Shown: positions 18,277 to 29,520, numbered from the stretch's first letter. The stretch is 64,000 bases of DNA from Sphingomonas glaciei (GCF_023380025.1 NZ_CP097253.1:186001-250000); one strand, 5' to 3'. The notes: a model not told the origin generated them from the sequence alone. Translations and numbers: made by a program.

Positions 18277-19580
18277 GCCCTAAGGGTCACCACGTTACCG
18301 CCGCTGGCCTTGGCCTCGGCAATGCGGCCCTGGTCCTCCATCCACGTGCCAATCCGTTCCACTTCGGGTTGCAAGTATTGAAGCCGCGAGGTCTGCAAAT
18401 AGTGGCGGGTAGTGACTGAGCGGGGAACATGGTTGGTGAGCAACTCGACGCGATAGAGATCGACGTTGCACACAGTCACAGCCACCGACACAAACGTGCG
18501 GCGTAAATCGTGAGCGGACAGCGTCTGACCGGCAATTTCGCTTACACGGGTCAGTGGCGCACGGGTGTCCACCACGTGTCCGGCCTTGCTACGGGTAGCG
18601 AATACGTAGGGGTTGCCCCGAACGCGGGGGCGGGCGGACAGTAGCGCCTTGGCCTGTACCGACAGCGGTATCCACACCGGGTTGGCGTTCTTGGGGTCGG
18701 GGAGGTGGAACCAGCCCTCCTCAAGGTTGACGTTCTTCCATTCCAGCTTCGCGCCCTCGTTGCGCCGGGCACCGGTGAGCAGCAGAAACAAGGCTAGGTC
18801 CACGCCAGCTTGCTTGTCGGCGTCCTGCGGGTTCACCCTACCGTCTTCCCGCTGCTGGGCGGCGATCAGGTCGGCCCTGAGCGTGGTCAGCATGTGCCAG
18901 ACCTCGCCGACCTTGCGGGTGTCCACGTCGCGGGTGCGGGGCTTTAGCTGGATCCAGTCATCGCGGAGTGCCGAGACGGGGTTGTGCGTGATGAGCGGGG
19001 AGCCGTCCGCTTTCTTGAACTGCCTTGCGGCGTAGTTGATCAGACTGCGGAGCGTGGTCATCGAAATGTTGGCCTGCCCCGGCGCTGGCTTTCCGGTCAG
19101 ACCTTTGGTCGCCATCTCGCGGTACCGCTTACGGACTTGGGCCTCGGTGATCTCGGCAATGGGCTTGTGCTGCCAATCGGCAAAGACCTTGGCCACATGC
19201 CGCTCAATTTCGGCCTTGCTGCTGTCCTTCAGCTTGCCCGGCCGGGAGACGTACTGCTTGCAGACTTCGGCCAAGGTGATCTTGGCAGCCTCGTCGGCCT
19301 TCTTCACGTCGCGGGGGTCAATGCCCTCCCGCATCTGCTGGAGGATGGTACGAGCCTTCGAGCGGGCTTCGTCCTCGGTGAGCTGGCCGAATGGTCCGAC
19401 GGTGTACTGGAGTTGCTTACCACGTACCCGGCCCGACACGATGAAGACGCGTTTGCCCAGGCTGGACACCCGTAGGCCGTAGCCCTTCACGGCCCGGTCG
19501 TGCCCCCCGTCCCAATGGACCTCGTGCCCCGTGGCGGGTGGCTGCACCTTCTCCACGAACGTCTTAGACAGCTTGGCCAT
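18273..19580 (-). CDS. Tyrosine-type integrase of the tRNA-Arg element
   Basis: 435 residues, the usual size for P4-like integrases. An N-terminal Arm-binding DUF4102-type domain (TGHEVHWDGGHDRAVKGYGLRV) is followed by a core SAM-like domain and the catalytic domain. Catalytic landmarks are the first Arg in LLTGARRNEGAKL, HDLRRTF, and NHVPRSVTTRHYLQ with the nucleophilic Tyr. It reads toward the element interior from beside the right att site, so it lies at the end distal to the intact tRNA. It should catalyse recombination between the two 46-bp repeats. Confidence 0.95.
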   Translation of the reverse strand: MAKLSKTFVEKVQPPATGHEVHWDGGHDRAVKGYGLRVSSLGKRVFIVSGRVRGKQLQYTVGPFGQLTEDEARSKARTILQQMREGIDPRDVKKADEAAKITLAEVCKQYVSRPGKLKDSSKAEIERHVAKVFADWQHKPIAEITEAQVRKRYREMATKGLTGKPAPGQANISMTTLRSLINYAARQFKKADGSPLITHNPVSALRDDWIQLKPRTRDVDTRKVGEVWHMLTTLRADLIAAQQREDGRVNPQDADKQAGVDLALFLLLTGARRNEGAKLEWKNVNLEEGWFHLPDPKNANPVWIPLSVQAKALLSARPRVRGNPYVFATRSKAGHVVDTRAPLTRVSEIAGQTLSAHDLRRTFVSVAVTVCNVDLYRVELLTNHVPRSVTTRHYLQTSRLQYLQPEVERIGTWMEDQGRIAEAKASGGNVVTLRA

Positions 19581-19590
19581 GAGCTAGTTT

Positions 19591-19609
19591 CCTACCGTAT
19601 TTCTAACAC
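19591..19609. promoter_or_regulatory. Operator-like motif upstream of the integrase
   Basis: CCTACCGTATTTCTAACAC lies 11-29 bp upstream of the integrase ATG. Its two halves recur, rearranged, at 14141-14157 in the other divergent promoter of the element. Confidence 0.35.
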
Positions 19610-19726
19610 TCAGGAAGAACCCTCCGTTATCTGTAACAAACTATCAAGTGGCTAAGTGTCTGACTTTGTGAGGTAAAGTAAGGTAGAATTACGTAGCGTT
19701 ACCTCGGCCCACAACTATTCTCCCAA

Positions 19727-19772
19727 ACTACGAATCTGAGGGTCGGACGTTCGAATCGTTCCGGGCGCGCCA
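19727..19772 (+). repeat. Right attachment site (tRNA-Arg 3' copy)
   Basis: Exact 46-bp copy of tRNA-Arg bases 10530-10575, anticodon loop to CCA. Lacking the 5' half, it is not a functional tRNA. It marks the right boundary of the element. Confidence 0.92.
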
Positions 19773-19867
19773 TTTCCCTCTTAAGAACCCAGCGATGGTG
19801 GTTGTGTCGAGGTGCCTTGGCGACTCGGCGGCAGGTCGTGGGCCGGGATCGACAAGGACCACCAATG

Positions 19868-19895
19868 AAAATGGCCCAGCCTTTCGGCTGAGCCA
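19868..19895 (-). terminator. Rho-independent terminator
   Basis: Read on the minus strand: TGGCTCAGCC, loop GAAA, GGCTGGGCCA, then TTTT. A 10-bp stem with one G-T pair, 32 bp after the PEPxxWA-CTERM stop. Confidence 0.9.
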
Positions 19896-19927
19896 TCTTC
19901 ACGCGCGACCGCCTTGCGGCGAAAGCG

Positions 19928-20581
19928 TCAGGCGAACTGCGGAATCTGCCGGGCGCGACGACGGCGCAGCGAAGCGCCGATCCCGCCGAAGCCGATCAGC
20001 ATCAACGCCCAGGTGCCCGGCTCCGGAACGGCCGCGATGGCGCCGGGCCCGACCCGGATCTGACGGATGTCGGCAAAACCACCACCGGTGCTGGTGAAGC
20101 CGATCGACTTGATCGACTGCAGCGTGTCGGTAGCAGCGAAAAAGAAGTTCTCACCGCTGACATTCTCCCGAGCGTCGTCACCGAAGACGTAGGAGTAGGC
20201 ATTGCCGAACTGGTCGAGGCCGGTGATGGTGGCCACCAGGTTGGCGCCGCTGCCGCTGAACAGGTTGAATTCGATGAATTCGAACGATCCACCGTCAGCG
20301 GCAGTGATGAGGATGTTGTTGAGATCGCCAGTGACCGCCTGGATCCGCGCCTGGCCATTGGCCGGGGTGGTGATCTGCTGGGTGCTGGTGAAGTTGAGTT
20401 TGTAGCCGGCCTGGGTCTCGCCCATCACCTGAGTGCCCGTCTGGTTGACCGGCAGCAGGACGATCGCCCCCTGGCCGGTCTGCTGATCGGTCGTGATGGT
20501 GATCGTCGCCTGAGCCGGCGTGGCGATCGTGGCAGTAGCGATAGCTGCACTTGCGAGTGCAGAGAGCATCAGACGGCGCAT
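19928..20581 (-). CDS. PEPxxWA-CTERM sorting-domain protein (chromosomal copy)
   Basis: 217 residues: signal peptide with cleavage near ATPAQA-T, a secreted domain rich in Gly/Thr/Asn, and the sorting tail VPEPGTWALMLIGFGGIGA followed by LRRRRAR. It is homologous along its length to the protein at 10952-11611 (TGTQVMGETQ against TGTTVMGTTN; GGSF..EFNLF; SIGFTSTGGG). It lies directly outside the right att site. Expected to be secreted and processed by an exosortase; the exosortase itself is not in this window. Confidence 0.92.
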   Translation of the reverse strand: MRRLMLSALASAAIATATIATPAQATITITTDQQTGQGAIVLLPVNQTGTQVMGETQAGYKLNFTSTQQITTPANGQARIQAVTGDLNNILITAADGGSFEFIEFNLFSGSGANLVATITGLDQFGNAYSYVFGDDARENVSGENFFFAATDTLQSIKSIGFTSTGGGFADIRQIRVGPGAIAAVPEPGTWALMLIGFGGIGASLRRRRARQIPQFA

Positions 20582-20697
20582 GTGTTTTCCCCTTGAACTA
20601 GACCGGGTCGGTGCCCAACACGCGACTCGATAATCCGATTATTAACTTGTTTTTAACTATAAAACAATCGCAAGGGCTTGGCCGGTCGCCGCGCGGA

Positions 20698-21525
20698 TCA
20701 GCTTTTGCCAGCCATGTGTCCCGTTCCGGCACCATCGGGGTCGGGGTGACCGGTCGCCGTGCGGTCCATTCCGGCGGGAGTTTCCTGAACAAGGTCACAA
20801 AGGTCACTGGTGGCGGGTAGTGCGGGCGGGTCCTGCCGCTGGGGAAGGGGCGTGAGGCCACGGGCGGCGAGCGCGCGGCTGCCCTCGCCCGGAGGCGCGT
20901 AATTGAGCGGATCGCGGACCCGGAGGAGATAGAGGCCGAGCATGTCGTGATGGACGGTGCGGGTCGCGACCACGTCGCCCCCGTGCATCACCGGCACCTC
21001 ATGCCCGTGCAGGGCGCGATCGAACAAGGTGTCGGCAAGGGTCGCGGTGACCCGGCTCATCGCGGCTTCGAACGCGGCGGCAAAGGCCGGGGCGCGAGGT
21101 AGCAGGCGATAGACGGCGCGGCGCGACAGGCCGACCCCGCGGGCCGCGGCGAGGATGCTGCCATGCTCTTCCAGCAGCTCGAGGAACAGGATGCGACGAG
21201 ACACGGTCCAGCCATCGACCCGGACGTCGGACGGCGTTTCGGCGCGGATGCGGATGAAGGCGGGATCGTCCTCTTCCTCGGTGAAGAGGGCTCCCTCGCC
21301 GCGGCACTCGTACTGGTCGCGCAGCCGCCGTTCGGCATCGCGCTCGGCAGCCTGGCGGCGGAGCATGGTGTGGCGGGCCTTGGGCGGCGGACCGCGCCCG
21401 GCCTTGGCGTCCCTCACCGCATGGGCGATCCGCCCCTGGATCGCCCAGGCGAGGTCGAATTCCTCCTCGCTCTCGCAGCTGTTGAAGGTGGGATCGAAGA
21501 GGCGGTCGATGCGGTGCTTGTCCAT
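20698..21525 (-). CDS. HTH-containing hypothetical protein
   Basis: 275 residues. A central helix-turn-helix (GSILAAARGVGLSRRAVYRLL, about residues 118-138) is preceded by a charged helical region and followed by a Pro-rich tail. The arrangement resembles terminase-small-subunit or homeodomain-like proteins often seen in sphingomonad genomes, but I cannot name a family. It ends about 120 bp from the adjacent PEPxxWA-CTERM gene promoter and is probably monocistronic. Confidence 0.65.
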   Translation of the reverse strand: MDKHRIDRLFDPTFNSCESEEEFDLAWAIQGRIAHAVRDAKAGRGPPPKARHTMLRRQAAERDAERRLRDQYECRGEGALFTEEEDDPAFIRIRAETPSDVRVDGWTVSRRILFLELLEEHGSILAAARGVGLSRRAVYRLLPRAPAFAAAFEAAMSRVTATLADTLFDRALHGHEVPVMHGGDVVATRTVHHDMLGLYLLRVRDPLNYAPPGEGSRALAARGLTPLPQRQDPPALPATSDLCDLVQETPAGMDRTATGHPDPDGAGTGHMAGKS

Positions 21526-21603
21526 CGACCAGGATAGATCAGGCGAAATCCTACTAGTAAAGAGGGGAGGGCGCGCGACCCGGTAGGGCCGCGCGCCCGG
21601 TGC

Positions 21604-22221
21604 TCAGCGGTTGCGGGTAACGCGGAGGCTGGTCACGCGGCCCGCGCCGTCGACCGTGCAGTTGAAGCGCATGTCGCCCGCCTGCGTATAGGCCTGATTG
21701 CGGTTGTTTCCGTAGGCGTTGCCATAGGGCGGCTGGGCATAGCCGGTCATGCCGCTGTCGATCAGGCCGGTGACCCGCAGGGTGGTGCGGTTGCGACGCT
21801 CGACCGCGGTGATGGCGGTGACGCGCGGCTGGGCGGCATAGGCCTGCTGCTGGTTGTATCCGCGCTGGCCGTAGCCTTGCTGGTTATAGCCCCGCTGGCC
21901 GTAGGCGGCCTGGTTGCGGCGCAGGACGTCGTTCTGGGCGGCGGCGGCGCACTGGCCGATCAGCTGCTGGTCGGTGGCGCCATAGTTACGGCCGCCGAGG
22001 AGCTGGCCGATGATGCCGGCGATCCCGCCCTGCTGCTGGGGATAGGAGCCTTGGGGATAGCCCTGCTGCTGCGGATAGCCCTGCTGTGGGTAACCGTAGC
22101 CGGGCTGACCGGGATAGGGCTGCGGGGTCTGCTGCGACTGCGGGTAATATTGCGCGGCGGCAGGAGCGGCGACGGCGCCGAGGGTGGCCGCGGCGGCGGC
22201 GAGAAGTGCGAAGGATCGCAT
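21604..22221 (-). CDS. Secreted Gln/Tyr/Gly-rich protein
   Basis: 205 residues with a clear signal peptide (AAPAAAQ cleavage). Residues ~24-65 and ~105-130 are low-complexity repeats of the type GYPQQQGYPQ and YGQRGYNQQ. The C-terminal ~65 residues look folded, with DMRFNCTVDGAGRVTSLRV and two or three cysteines in total. Likely a periplasmic or surface protein. It is a single gene with a long upstream region. Confidence 0.8.
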   Translation of the reverse strand: MRSFALLAAAAATLGAVAAPAAAQYYPQSQQTPQPYPGQPGYGYPQQGYPQQQGYPQGSYPQQQGGIAGIIGQLLGGRNYGATDQQLIGQCAAAAQNDVLRRNQAAYGQRGYNQQGYGQRGYNQQQAYAAQPRVTAITAVERRNRTTLRVTGLIDSGMTGYAQPPYGNAYGNNRNQAYTQAGDMRFNCTVDGAGRVTSLRVTRNR

Positions 22222-22537
22222 GACACTGTTCCTTGGTCTCGACCCGGAGAACGCCGGGGGAGTTCAGGCAGTCAACAAGCGGAAGCGGCAATCAGTCGCA
22301 TGAATGGGAGATAACAGCGGATCGCGGTGGTGAAGCATGGCCTGGTTTTCCTTCCTTCGCGCCTTCGCGCCTTGAAAGAAGAAGGCAGTTTGGCACGCGA
22401 AGGCGCGAAGAAGGAAGGGAAGGCGCGAAGGGGTTAGTGGGCGGTGCGGTCGCGTTTCTCCTTCGCCTTCACTTCGGGTCGGCCTTTTCTTGCTCCGGAT
22501 CAACTTCTGGATAACTTTACCGTGGCAGGAGGAGCGT
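22222..22537. repeat. Intergenic region with REP-like inverted repeat
   Basis: 316-bp divergent spacer. CGCGCCTTCGCG with flanking CTTCCTT at about 22351-22369 is matched by CGCGAAGGCGCG and AAGGAAG at about 22396-22418, giving a long imperfect hairpin. Further GCGCGAAGG copies follow. No gene is seen. Confidence 0.55.
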
Positions 22538-23263
22538 ATGAGCAATCCCTACATGGACATTTTGGCGACGGGCGCAGGCCAGGCCGTTCCGCATCTTGTT
22601 CCGCTGGCAGTCTTTGTCTTCGTCAGTGTGACGGCGTTCGCCGCGCTCAGCCGCATGTTCGGGACGAACACGCGCCGCGGCCGGGGCAAGTGGCGGCAGA
22701 AGGGCGAGTGGAACCAGCGGCCTCGGAAAGGTGCCCCGGGGTGGCGTGGGCCGGGGGCTTATGCGGTGGGCTCCGCCGAACCGGCGCCGCCGATCCGGGC
22801 CAACGTCAACGATGCCGCCGAGCAGCTGCGGATCGTCATGGCGTCCGAATTTCGCCCCAAGCGCCTGCTCAACAAGGGCGAGGAAAAGGTGCTGGCGGCG
22901 TTGGAGCCGATCGTCGCGGAGCTGGAACCCGGCTGGCGGGTGTGGACGCAGGTGAGCCTGGGCGAGGTGCTGGACGGCGGTACGGTCGAGGCATTCAACA
23001 CGATCAACGCCAAGCGAGTCGACTTCCTGCTGGTCGACGCCGACCAGCGCCCGCGGGTGGCGATCGAATATCAGGGGCAGGGGCACCACCAGGGCGCGGC
23101 GGCCGCCCGCGACGCGGTCAAGAAGGAAGCGCTGCGGCGGGCGGGCGTCGGCTATGGCGAGGTGTTCGCGGGCGATGGGCCGGCGGAGCTGGCGCAGGTG
23201 GTGGCGCGGGTGATGGCTGGGGCGGGGGTGGAGCGGACGTTTGGGGTGCGGCAGAGCGTCTAA
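22538..23263 (+). CDS. DUF2726-domain protein, possible nuclease fold
   Basis: 241 residues from ATG 22538, which has GGAGGA five bases upstream; an in-frame start at 22490 has no such site. One N-terminal membrane segment (LVPLAVFVFVSVTAFAAL) is followed by a basic linker and a DUF2726 domain (about residues 95-230). RVDFLLVD...VAIEYQGQGHH matches the D...ExQ core of PD-(D/E)xK-like nuclease folds. It would be tethered to the inner membrane facing the cytoplasm. Nuclease activity is inferred only. Confidence 0.75.
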   Translation: MSNPYMDILATGAGQAVPHLVPLAVFVFVSVTAFAALSRMFGTNTRRGRGKWRQKGEWNQRPRKGAPGWRGPGAYAVGSAEPAPPIRANVNDAAEQLRIVMASEFRPKRLLNKGEEKVLAALEPIVAELEPGWRVWTQVSLGEVLDGGTVEAFNTINAKRVDFLLVDADQRPRVAIEYQGQGHHQGAAAARDAVKKEALRRAGVGYGEVFAGDGPAELAQVVARVMAGAGVERTFGVRQSV

Positions 23264-23339
23264 AGGTCCGGACAAATACGCTGCCCGTCAGCCTACCGCT
23301 TTCAGTTTGAACGTGGCCTCGTTATGTTCGCGTAGCTCA

Positions 23340-24044
23340 TCACGAATTGAAAAGTCGCTCGCGTAGAGTTAATTCTATGCGCTGCAGATTGGCGCCGTAA
23401 TTGGCGGCTGACGTCTCCATGAGAGATCGTTTTGAGTGTCGAGCGGCGCGAGCTTTATGGCTGAGTTGCCTCACAACCAACTCAAGCAAAGTCTTGCCGC
23501 GAAGGCGGGTGCGATACTCTGCCCTAATCGCGTAAGCTTTTTGCTGACACACTTCAGGTTCAATCAAAATACGATTAGGGTGATCCGCTATCGACACATC
23601 ATCCCCGGAAAAGAGACGGCGAAGACGGCTTTCGAACCATTCGCAGATAACGTCTAGCTCACTGTGGAAGCTTGCCCGCTCAGGTCCAGTCATAAGCCTG
23701 AGCCAATCCCAGTCCTCTATGAGGTCATTCTCGATTGAGTATCCATTCGTGAGAATAATATCGTCACACGCAAACTCGTCTGGCGTTCCAGAAAACAACC
23801 ACGTGTCCCTATCTACAATGGCTACAACATCTGTTCGTCCAGCCGATCTAATCAGATTCCAAGCTTCTAATGTAGCTAGTTTCCCCCCGAGAGTGAGTAC
23901 GGACAACCCTAAGTCCGAGCAATTCTCCTCGACAATTCTAAGAGCAAGATAATCGTCGTTCCCTTCTGCAAGCACCGCAGGAAGATTTGACCTCAGTGTG
24001 ACAGCGACGGCTTCGTCAACAGTAATTCTAGCTTTCTGTGCCAT
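23340..24044 (-). CDS. DUF4435 / TOPRIM-like protein, PARIS AriB-like
   Basis: 234 residues from ATG 24044 (GTG 24056 is an alternative). DUF4435 pattern: LAEGNDDYLALRIV (acidic E..DD), DVVAIVDRDTWLF (DxD) and TNGYSIENDL, together resembling a TOPRIM metal site. In PARIS anti-phage systems a DUF4435 protein (AriB) is the toxic nuclease held by an ABC-type ATPase (AriA). Here it follows an ATPase gene with a 17-bp overlap, in the same order. Base composition is clearly more AT-rich than the flanks, pointing to acquisition by transfer. Confidence 0.75.
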   Translation of the reverse strand: MAQKARITVDEAVAVTLRSNLPAVLAEGNDDYLALRIVEENCSDLGLSVLTLGGKLATLEAWNLIRSAGRTDVVAIVDRDTWLFSGTPDEFACDDIILTNGYSIENDLIEDWDWLRLMTGPERASFHSELDVICEWFESRLRRLFSGDDVSIADHPNRILIEPEVCQQKAYAIRAEYRTRLRGKTLLELVVRQLSHKARAARHSKRSLMETSAANYGANLQRIELTLRERLFNS

Positions 24045-25179
24045 CTTCGTCACCACGCATACTGGCTAACAGCAATTCTTTCTCAGGATACTTGCTATAT
24101 ATAAATGGTGAATGCGTCGCGATGATAAATTGATTGTCTTTGTTCTGGCCAACAAGAGTCGGAAACAGAGTTCGCTGCCAATCTACATGCAAACTCAGCT
24201 CAGGCTCATCTATGAAAATGATAGAATTTGAGTAGAGTGCGTTATAGCAGATAAAGCTAAGCATCTGTTTCTCGCCGGCCGACAATTTATCCGACGCTAT
24301 TGCGTCAGCTGTGTCTCCAAAGCTCACACGACCTGACATCTTTATTCCCTTGTGTCGGAAAATCCGGATCACAAGTCGTTGAATAGCAGACAGAGGCTGC
24401 ATGATAATGTCGCGACGCTCATTCACTTTCTCGATGCGCCGTCCAACCTCGTCCAAAAGAGCAGCTGCCACTCCATCACGCTCATCTTGAGTGCTTTTAT
24501 CGCTGCGTGATTTGTAATTCTGTATATCTTGAACAACGCTTTCGTTAATCTCGCGCTGCATTGCATTCGCCTGCTCTGACAGGTCAGTGTACTTACCTTG
24601 GATGAGTTCACTGATATCGGTAGTTGCAATTGACGTCACAAAAGTGTGTTGCCCGTTGGATAATCGACGGGACACCGCGCTAACAGCTTTTTGAAGAGTA
24701 CCGATCTCGGTAGTGCTCGCCCATGGAAATTGCGAGCTTCGTGCGGCAGACGTTTGGTCATCAATCCCAAACCCACCTTCTAGACGGCGGAAGGTTGGAA
24801 AGAATAGCGAGCTCCCGATCTTCGAAGTAAAATCCTTTACCTCGTCACGAGCATCGGAAAGCACTTCGTGATCACTGTCAAACTCATCTTGAAACGCCAA
24901 TTTCTTTTCAGACGTTTCAATTTCAGCTTCGCATGTATGCTCGCTCACTCGCACCAAGGATAAAGTGTATTCGTCAGTCTCAAGCACGCACCGGCGAAAG
25001 GGAATTTCTTTCAGGGCTATGTGAACGTTTCCGCTCAACAGAAACCACAGCAATTTCAAGATTGTAGTCTTACCAGACCCGTTGAAGCCGGTGATGATGT
25101 TGAGATCAGAATGAAAATTGAGCTCGATATTACGACTTCGGCCCATCAAGCCGAAGACTTGGAAGCTTAATACTCGCAC
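24028..25179 (-). CDS. ABC/SMC-like AAA ATPase, PARIS AriA-like
   Basis: 383 residues from GTG 25179 with GAGGGGA upstream; the frame is open to 25245. It begins directly with the ATPase head: Walker A GFNGSGKTT (residues 31-39), then a helical insertion, signature LSAGEKQML, Walker B SIIFIDEPELSLH and the H-loop IIATHSPFI. This is the AAA_15/21 type used as sensor in OLD, Septu, retron and PARIS systems. Overlap with the DUF4435 gene supports one functional unit. The final assignment among these defence families needs a profile search. Confidence 0.8.
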   Translation of the reverse strand: MRVLSFQVFGLMGRSRNIELNFHSDLNIITGFNGSGKTTILKLLWFLLSGNVHIALKEIPFRRCVLETDEYTLSLVRVSEHTCEAEIETSEKKLAFQDEFDSDHEVLSDARDEVKDFTSKIGSSLFFPTFRRLEGGFGIDDQTSAARSSQFPWASTTEIGTLQKAVSAVSRRLSNGQHTFVTSIATTDISELIQGKYTDLSEQANAMQREINESVVQDIQNYKSRSDKSTQDERDGVAAALLDEVGRRIEKVNERRDIIMQPLSAIQRLVIRIFRHKGIKMSGRVSFGDTADAIASDKLSAGEKQMLSFICYNALYSNSIIFIDEPELSLHVDWQRTLFPTLVGQNKDNQFIIATHSPFIYSKYPEKELLLASMRGDEDGTES

Positions 25180-25271
25180 CAAGCAGTCCCCTCGACATTT
25201 GCCGCGCTGTGAGGCTGTTTGCAGCAGAAGTATACAAAGGCGCAAGGGTTACGATAGACGCTGCCTTCTAC

Positions 25272-25503
25272 CTACTCAGCTACCTCAACCACCTTCTTCC
25301 GCCGCCCACGCTTAGGCGCGCCTCCGCCAGCGCCACGCCCAACCGCGGCGCCGCAGTCTCCGCCGCGTTGCCAAGCCCCTGCGTCGAACCATCTGCTCGC
25401 TCAAGCAGCGGCCGCAGGTAGTGGCCGGTGTAGCTGCGCGGCTCCTGCACCACCTGCTCGGGCGTGCCGACGGCGACGATCTCGCCGCCCTTGACGCCGC
25501 CTT
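25272..25503 (-). pseudogene. Broken duplicate of the uvrA 3' end
   Basis: Encodes [18 protein letters not shown] and [15 protein letters not shown], near-identical to the C-terminus of the adjacent UvrA. Bases 25461-25503 are identical to 25710-25752 (43 bp). The homologous frame then drifts. A plausible lysine/arginine-rich tail, KRGRRKKVVEVAE, is in another frame and stops at 25272, so the copy is frameshifted. It has no start of its own. Confidence 0.75.
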
Positions 25504-25570
25504 GTGGGATTGCGCGCGGCCAGCCATCCCCCGGATGGCCGTCCGTGCTCATGGTCGAAGATCCAGTCGG

Positions 25571-28564
<2,994 letters not shown>

Positions 28565-28575
28565 GGGGTGGTTGT

Positions 28576-28590
28576 GTTCCGGTTTCGTTC
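28576..28590. promoter_or_regulatory. LexA (SOS) box upstream of uvrA
   Basis: GTTCCGGTTTCGTTC fits the alphaproteobacterial direct-repeat box GTTC-N7-GTTC exactly. Its position just before uvrA supports SOS control by the LexA encoded at 31500-32156. Confidence 0.75.
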
Positions 28591-28716
28591 TGGAGGCAAT
28601 CCCTCGACTTCGCCCGGGACGAACGGAAGGATGGCGCGGAGAGGCGAGATGGGAATGGGGACGGGGGAAGGCAAGCGCCTGGCTTGCCTGCCTTAGCCGC
28701 AGCCAATTGCGCCATC

Positions 28717-29298
28717 ATGGGGCAACTTCATTGTGTCTTACTGACAAGGCGCCATAGCACGGTGGCGGTTGGACATGGCGATTGGGAACAAATTTCGGTG
28801 ATCAACAGTAAGTTACGTGCTGACGGCGCTGCGTTCACAGCTCGCGACATCGACGCAGCGTTCCGGGTCCTGACCTGGATAAGGCAAGAAATGATCGACC
28901 AAGAAGAGCAGCCACTCATCGAGAGTCAACGCGACCACTTGTTGCGTTTGGCGAAGGGGATCAGGGCATCCCGAGCCGAACGCACTCTATTTTTCCGTGA
29001 AGACCTGTTTGGCGAGGCCTCCTGGGACATCCTGCTTGCGCTCTTCATCGCGGGTGAGGAGGGCTATGAGATGAAGATGACTGCGGTCTGCTACGAGAGC
29101 GGCGTGCCAATGACCACGGCACTGCGCTGGATCGACCGGCTGATTGAACTCGGTCACGTCGTTAAGCGGGCCAATGCCTACGACGCGCGATCCTCGCTAT
29201 TGGAGCTTTCGCCTGAAACCGCCGATAAGCTGCGGAATTATCTGGAGCATGTCCTTTCCCGGCACATGTCTAAAAGCACGCCTTCACCAGATAGTTGA
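28717..29298 (+). CDS. MarR-like winged-helix regulator
   Basis: 193 residues from ATG 28717; the start is uncertain, with TTG 28684 and GTG 28798 also possible. The C-terminal half is a winged helix: SWDILLALFIAGEEGYEMKMTAVCYESGV, recognition helix PMTTALRWIDRLIELGHV and the wing region KRANAYDARSSLLELSPETADKLRNYL. This is the MarR-type small regulator seen in several sphingomonads. No ligand or target is evident. Two tiny genes follow on the same strand. Confidence 0.75.
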   Translation: MGQLHCVLLTRRHSTVAVGHGDWEQISVINSKLRADGAAFTARDIDAAFRVLTWIRQEMIDQEEQPLIESQRDHLLRLAKGIRASRAERTLFFREDLFGEASWDILLALFIAGEEGYEMKMTAVCYESGVPMTTALRWIDRLIELGHVVKRANAYDARSSLLELSPETADKLRNYLEHVLSRHMSKSTPSPDS

Positions 29299-29343
29299 TT
29301 CACGTCATAACCCTTGAGCAAATTTTTTTGTTCAGGCGTACCT

Positions 29344-29520
29344 ATGTCTCCTCATTCTCATGAATCATCTCCCGCTTCAGTCGAGGTTTACTCCCAGGCA
29401 CTCGTACTCGTTCAGCAGGCGATCGATTTGCTCGATTGTGCCAAGGCGCCGGCAGACATTGCCGCGCACCTCGACCGCGCGGCCCAACGCCTCAGCGACT
29501 TGGCTGGCCTCCTGTCCTGA
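29344..29520 (+). CDS. Small hypothetical protein
   Basis: 58 residues from ATG 29344 (TTG 29314 would add ten). A single amphipathic helical hairpin, EVYSQALVLVQQAIDLLDCA and AHLDRAAQRLSDLAGLLS, with no signal peptide. The gene begins 45 bp after the regulator and is probably co-transcribed. Function is unknown. Confidence 0.5.
   Translation: MSPHSHESSPASVEVYSQALVLVQQAIDLLDCAKAPADIAAHLDRAAQRLSDLAGLLS

Larger units (their letters stand above)
10576..19772. mobile_element. Integrative element in tRNA-Arg, about 9.2 kb
   Basis: Bounded by the exact 46-bp repeat of the tRNA-Arg 3' end, with a tyrosine integrase (18273-19580) beside the right copy. Contents include an excisionase-like HTH, a DUF3987 ATPase, a primase-tail-like winged helix, an iteron-like array, a TIR protein, an operon of small unknown genes with a DUF5681-like member, and a PEPxxWA-CTERM protein. 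No transposase, conjugation gene or obvious capsid gene is seen, so it resembles a phage satellite or a small mobilisable/plasmid-like element more than a full prophage or ICE. Confidence 0.85.

Noticed and set aside
18273..19580. Housekeeping Xer recombinase
   Set aside because: DUF4102-type N-terminal domain, length of 435 residues and adjacency to an att repeat identify a mobile-element integrase; XerD is at 55231.
19727..19772. Second tRNA-Arg gene
   Set aside because: Only the 3' 46 bases are present, with no 5' acceptor or D-arm; it is an att remnant.
25520..25550. GCCATCC/GGATGGC hairpin as uvrA terminator
   Set aside because: A 7-bp stem with no T-run on the uvrA strand; too weak to call.
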